From contig JAITQI010000009.1 of the NCBI GenBank assembly GCA_031289065.1, forward strand, positions 1-6,729: a stretch of 6,729 nt of DNA, read 5' to 3'. The notes under the pieces were generated by a model that was given only the letters and a program-made list of their open reading frames with translations, did no database searches and was not told the DNA's origin. Each line of letters starts with the position of its first letter. Positions within the stretch are counted from its first letter, which is position 1. This stretch comes from Oscillospiraceae bacterium (GTDB lineage: Bacteria > Bacillota > Clostridia > Oscillospirales > UBA929). This document shows positions 6,297-6,729 of this stretch, piece after piece. The position numbers and the translations under genes are program-made.

Positions 6297-6729
6297 CGTG
6301 TCAGCATCTCCCTTTTGTTGCGCCCGGCCCGGTCGAGCAGGGCGCAAAGCGCCGCTTCGTCTCTCTCGGCCAGCGCCCGGCGGATGTGGGCCAAGCTGGC
6401 CATATATCTGTCCAGCATCCCCAATGTGTTGTCGGCGTTGGACAAAAGCAGTTCCGTCCAGGCCGCCGCGTTGATGTCGGCGATCCGGGTGCAGTCCCGA
6501 AAGGCCCCAGCGGCGTACGCCAGCGTCATGTCCGGATGAAAATCCACGCACAGCCCCGCCGCCGCGATGTGCATCAAATCGCTGGTGTAGGCGATCACCG
6601 CGTCATGGGCCGCCGGGTCTGAGACGGCGATCCGCGCCGCCCCGATGTGTTCGGCCAGCGCCCGCATAAGCGCGACGCTCGACGCTCGGGTGCGCGGCCA
6701 CGGGCAGATGAGGAAACCGGTGTCACGGT
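6293..6729 (-). CDS. tyrA: Prephenate dehydrogenase, C-terminal part only
   Basis: The enzyme oxidatively decarboxylates prephenate to 4-hydroxyphenylpyruvate, the branch to tyrosine. Only the last 144 codons are in the window; the NAD(P)-binding Rossmann domain lies beyond the right edge. What is visible is the all-helical C-terminal prephenate dehydrogenase domain. Typical segments, numbered from the first full codon, are IGAARI near 32-37, HDAVIAYTSDLMHIAAAG (about 44-61), AAGAFRDCTRIA (76-87), the family hallmark usually written GGFRDTTRIA, and LLLSNADNTLGMLDRY (about 97-112). The protein ends soon after the last helix of this domain, at REMLTR, so it lacks the C-terminal ACT domain found on Bacillus-type TyrA. 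Its stop overlaps the aroB start (ATGA). Identification rests on the C-terminal domain alone, so an additional N-terminal domain, or arogenate rather than prephenate preference, cannot be excluded. Confidence 0.9.
   Translation of the reverse strand, partial: RDTGFLICPWPRTRASSVALMRALAEHIGAARIAVSDPAAHDAVIAYTSDLMHIAAAGLCVDFHPDMTLAYAAGAFRDCTRIADINAAAWTELLLSNADNTLGMLDRYMASLAHIRRALAERDEAALCALLDRAGRNKREMLTR
6297..6314 (-). promoter_or_regulatory. Ribosome binding site of aroB
   Basis: AAGGGAG at 6314-6308 lies 11 bases before the aroB ATG, within the last codons of tyrA. The spacing is long, so initiation may depend mostly on coupling through the ATGA overlap. Confidence 0.45.

Noticed and set aside
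6297..6551. An 85-residue N-terminal extension of AroB
   Set aside because: It would overlap tyrA by about 255 bases in another frame and resembles no AroB N-terminus. The ATG at 6296 with ATGA overlap fits the family.
1..6729. Mobile element, CRISPR array, tRNA or rRNA, defence system or riboswitch
   Set aside because: Every base is accounted for by seven housekeeping biosynthesis genes in one strand and order. No direct or inverted repeats, no RNA-like structure outside coding sequence and no foreign-looking segment were seen.

Overview
The whole window is one polycistronic block on the minus strand for aromatic amino acid biosynthesis. Read in the direction of transcription (right to left), the genes are: the 3' part of tyrA (prephenate dehydrogenase), aroB (3-dehydroquinate synthase), aroA (EPSP synthase), aroC (chorismate synthase), a fused aroK-aroE (shikimate kinase joined to shikimate dehydrogenase), aroF (DAHP synthase of the Thermotoga-like type), and the 5' part of pheA (chorismate mutase fused to prephenate dehydratase). 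tyrA and pheA run off the right and left edges. There is no intergenic DNA: neighbouring genes share 1, 4 or 16 bases at every junction, and each start has a purine-rich ribosome binding site inside the preceding gene. No promoter, terminator, RNA gene, mobile element, CRISPR array or sizeable repeat is visible. The promoter and any leader must lie beyond base 6729, and any terminator beyond base 1.

The DNA is very GC-rich (roughly two thirds by eye), but the proteins look like those of Clostridia: a 338-residue DAHP synthase with an N-terminal ferredoxin-like domain, a short chorismate synthase with the GHFSGRLTA variant, an EPSP synthase with a GESGSTLRF motif, and a clostridial-looking TyrA C-terminus. 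My best guess is a high-GC anaerobic Firmicute (Oscillospiraceae or Ruminococcaceae-like). This is inferred from protein motifs remembered from the families and was not checked by a search.

The genes cover nearly the whole route from erythrose-4-phosphate and PEP to prephenate and its two branches: AroF (step 1), AroB (step 2), the AroE domain (step 4), the AroK domain (step 5), AroA (step 6), AroC (step 7), then the PheA mutase and dehydratase domains and TyrA. Step 3, 3-dehydroquinate dehydratase (aroD or aroQ), is not in the window. The points most worth a second look are the kinase-first AroK-AroE fusion with a very short linker, the altered residues in the regulatory domain of AroF, the lack of an ACT domain on TyrA, the missing step 3, and the fully overlapping gene layout. 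I see no sign of a novel defence or mobile system. This is a compact, mostly conventional biosynthetic operon with some unusual architecture.
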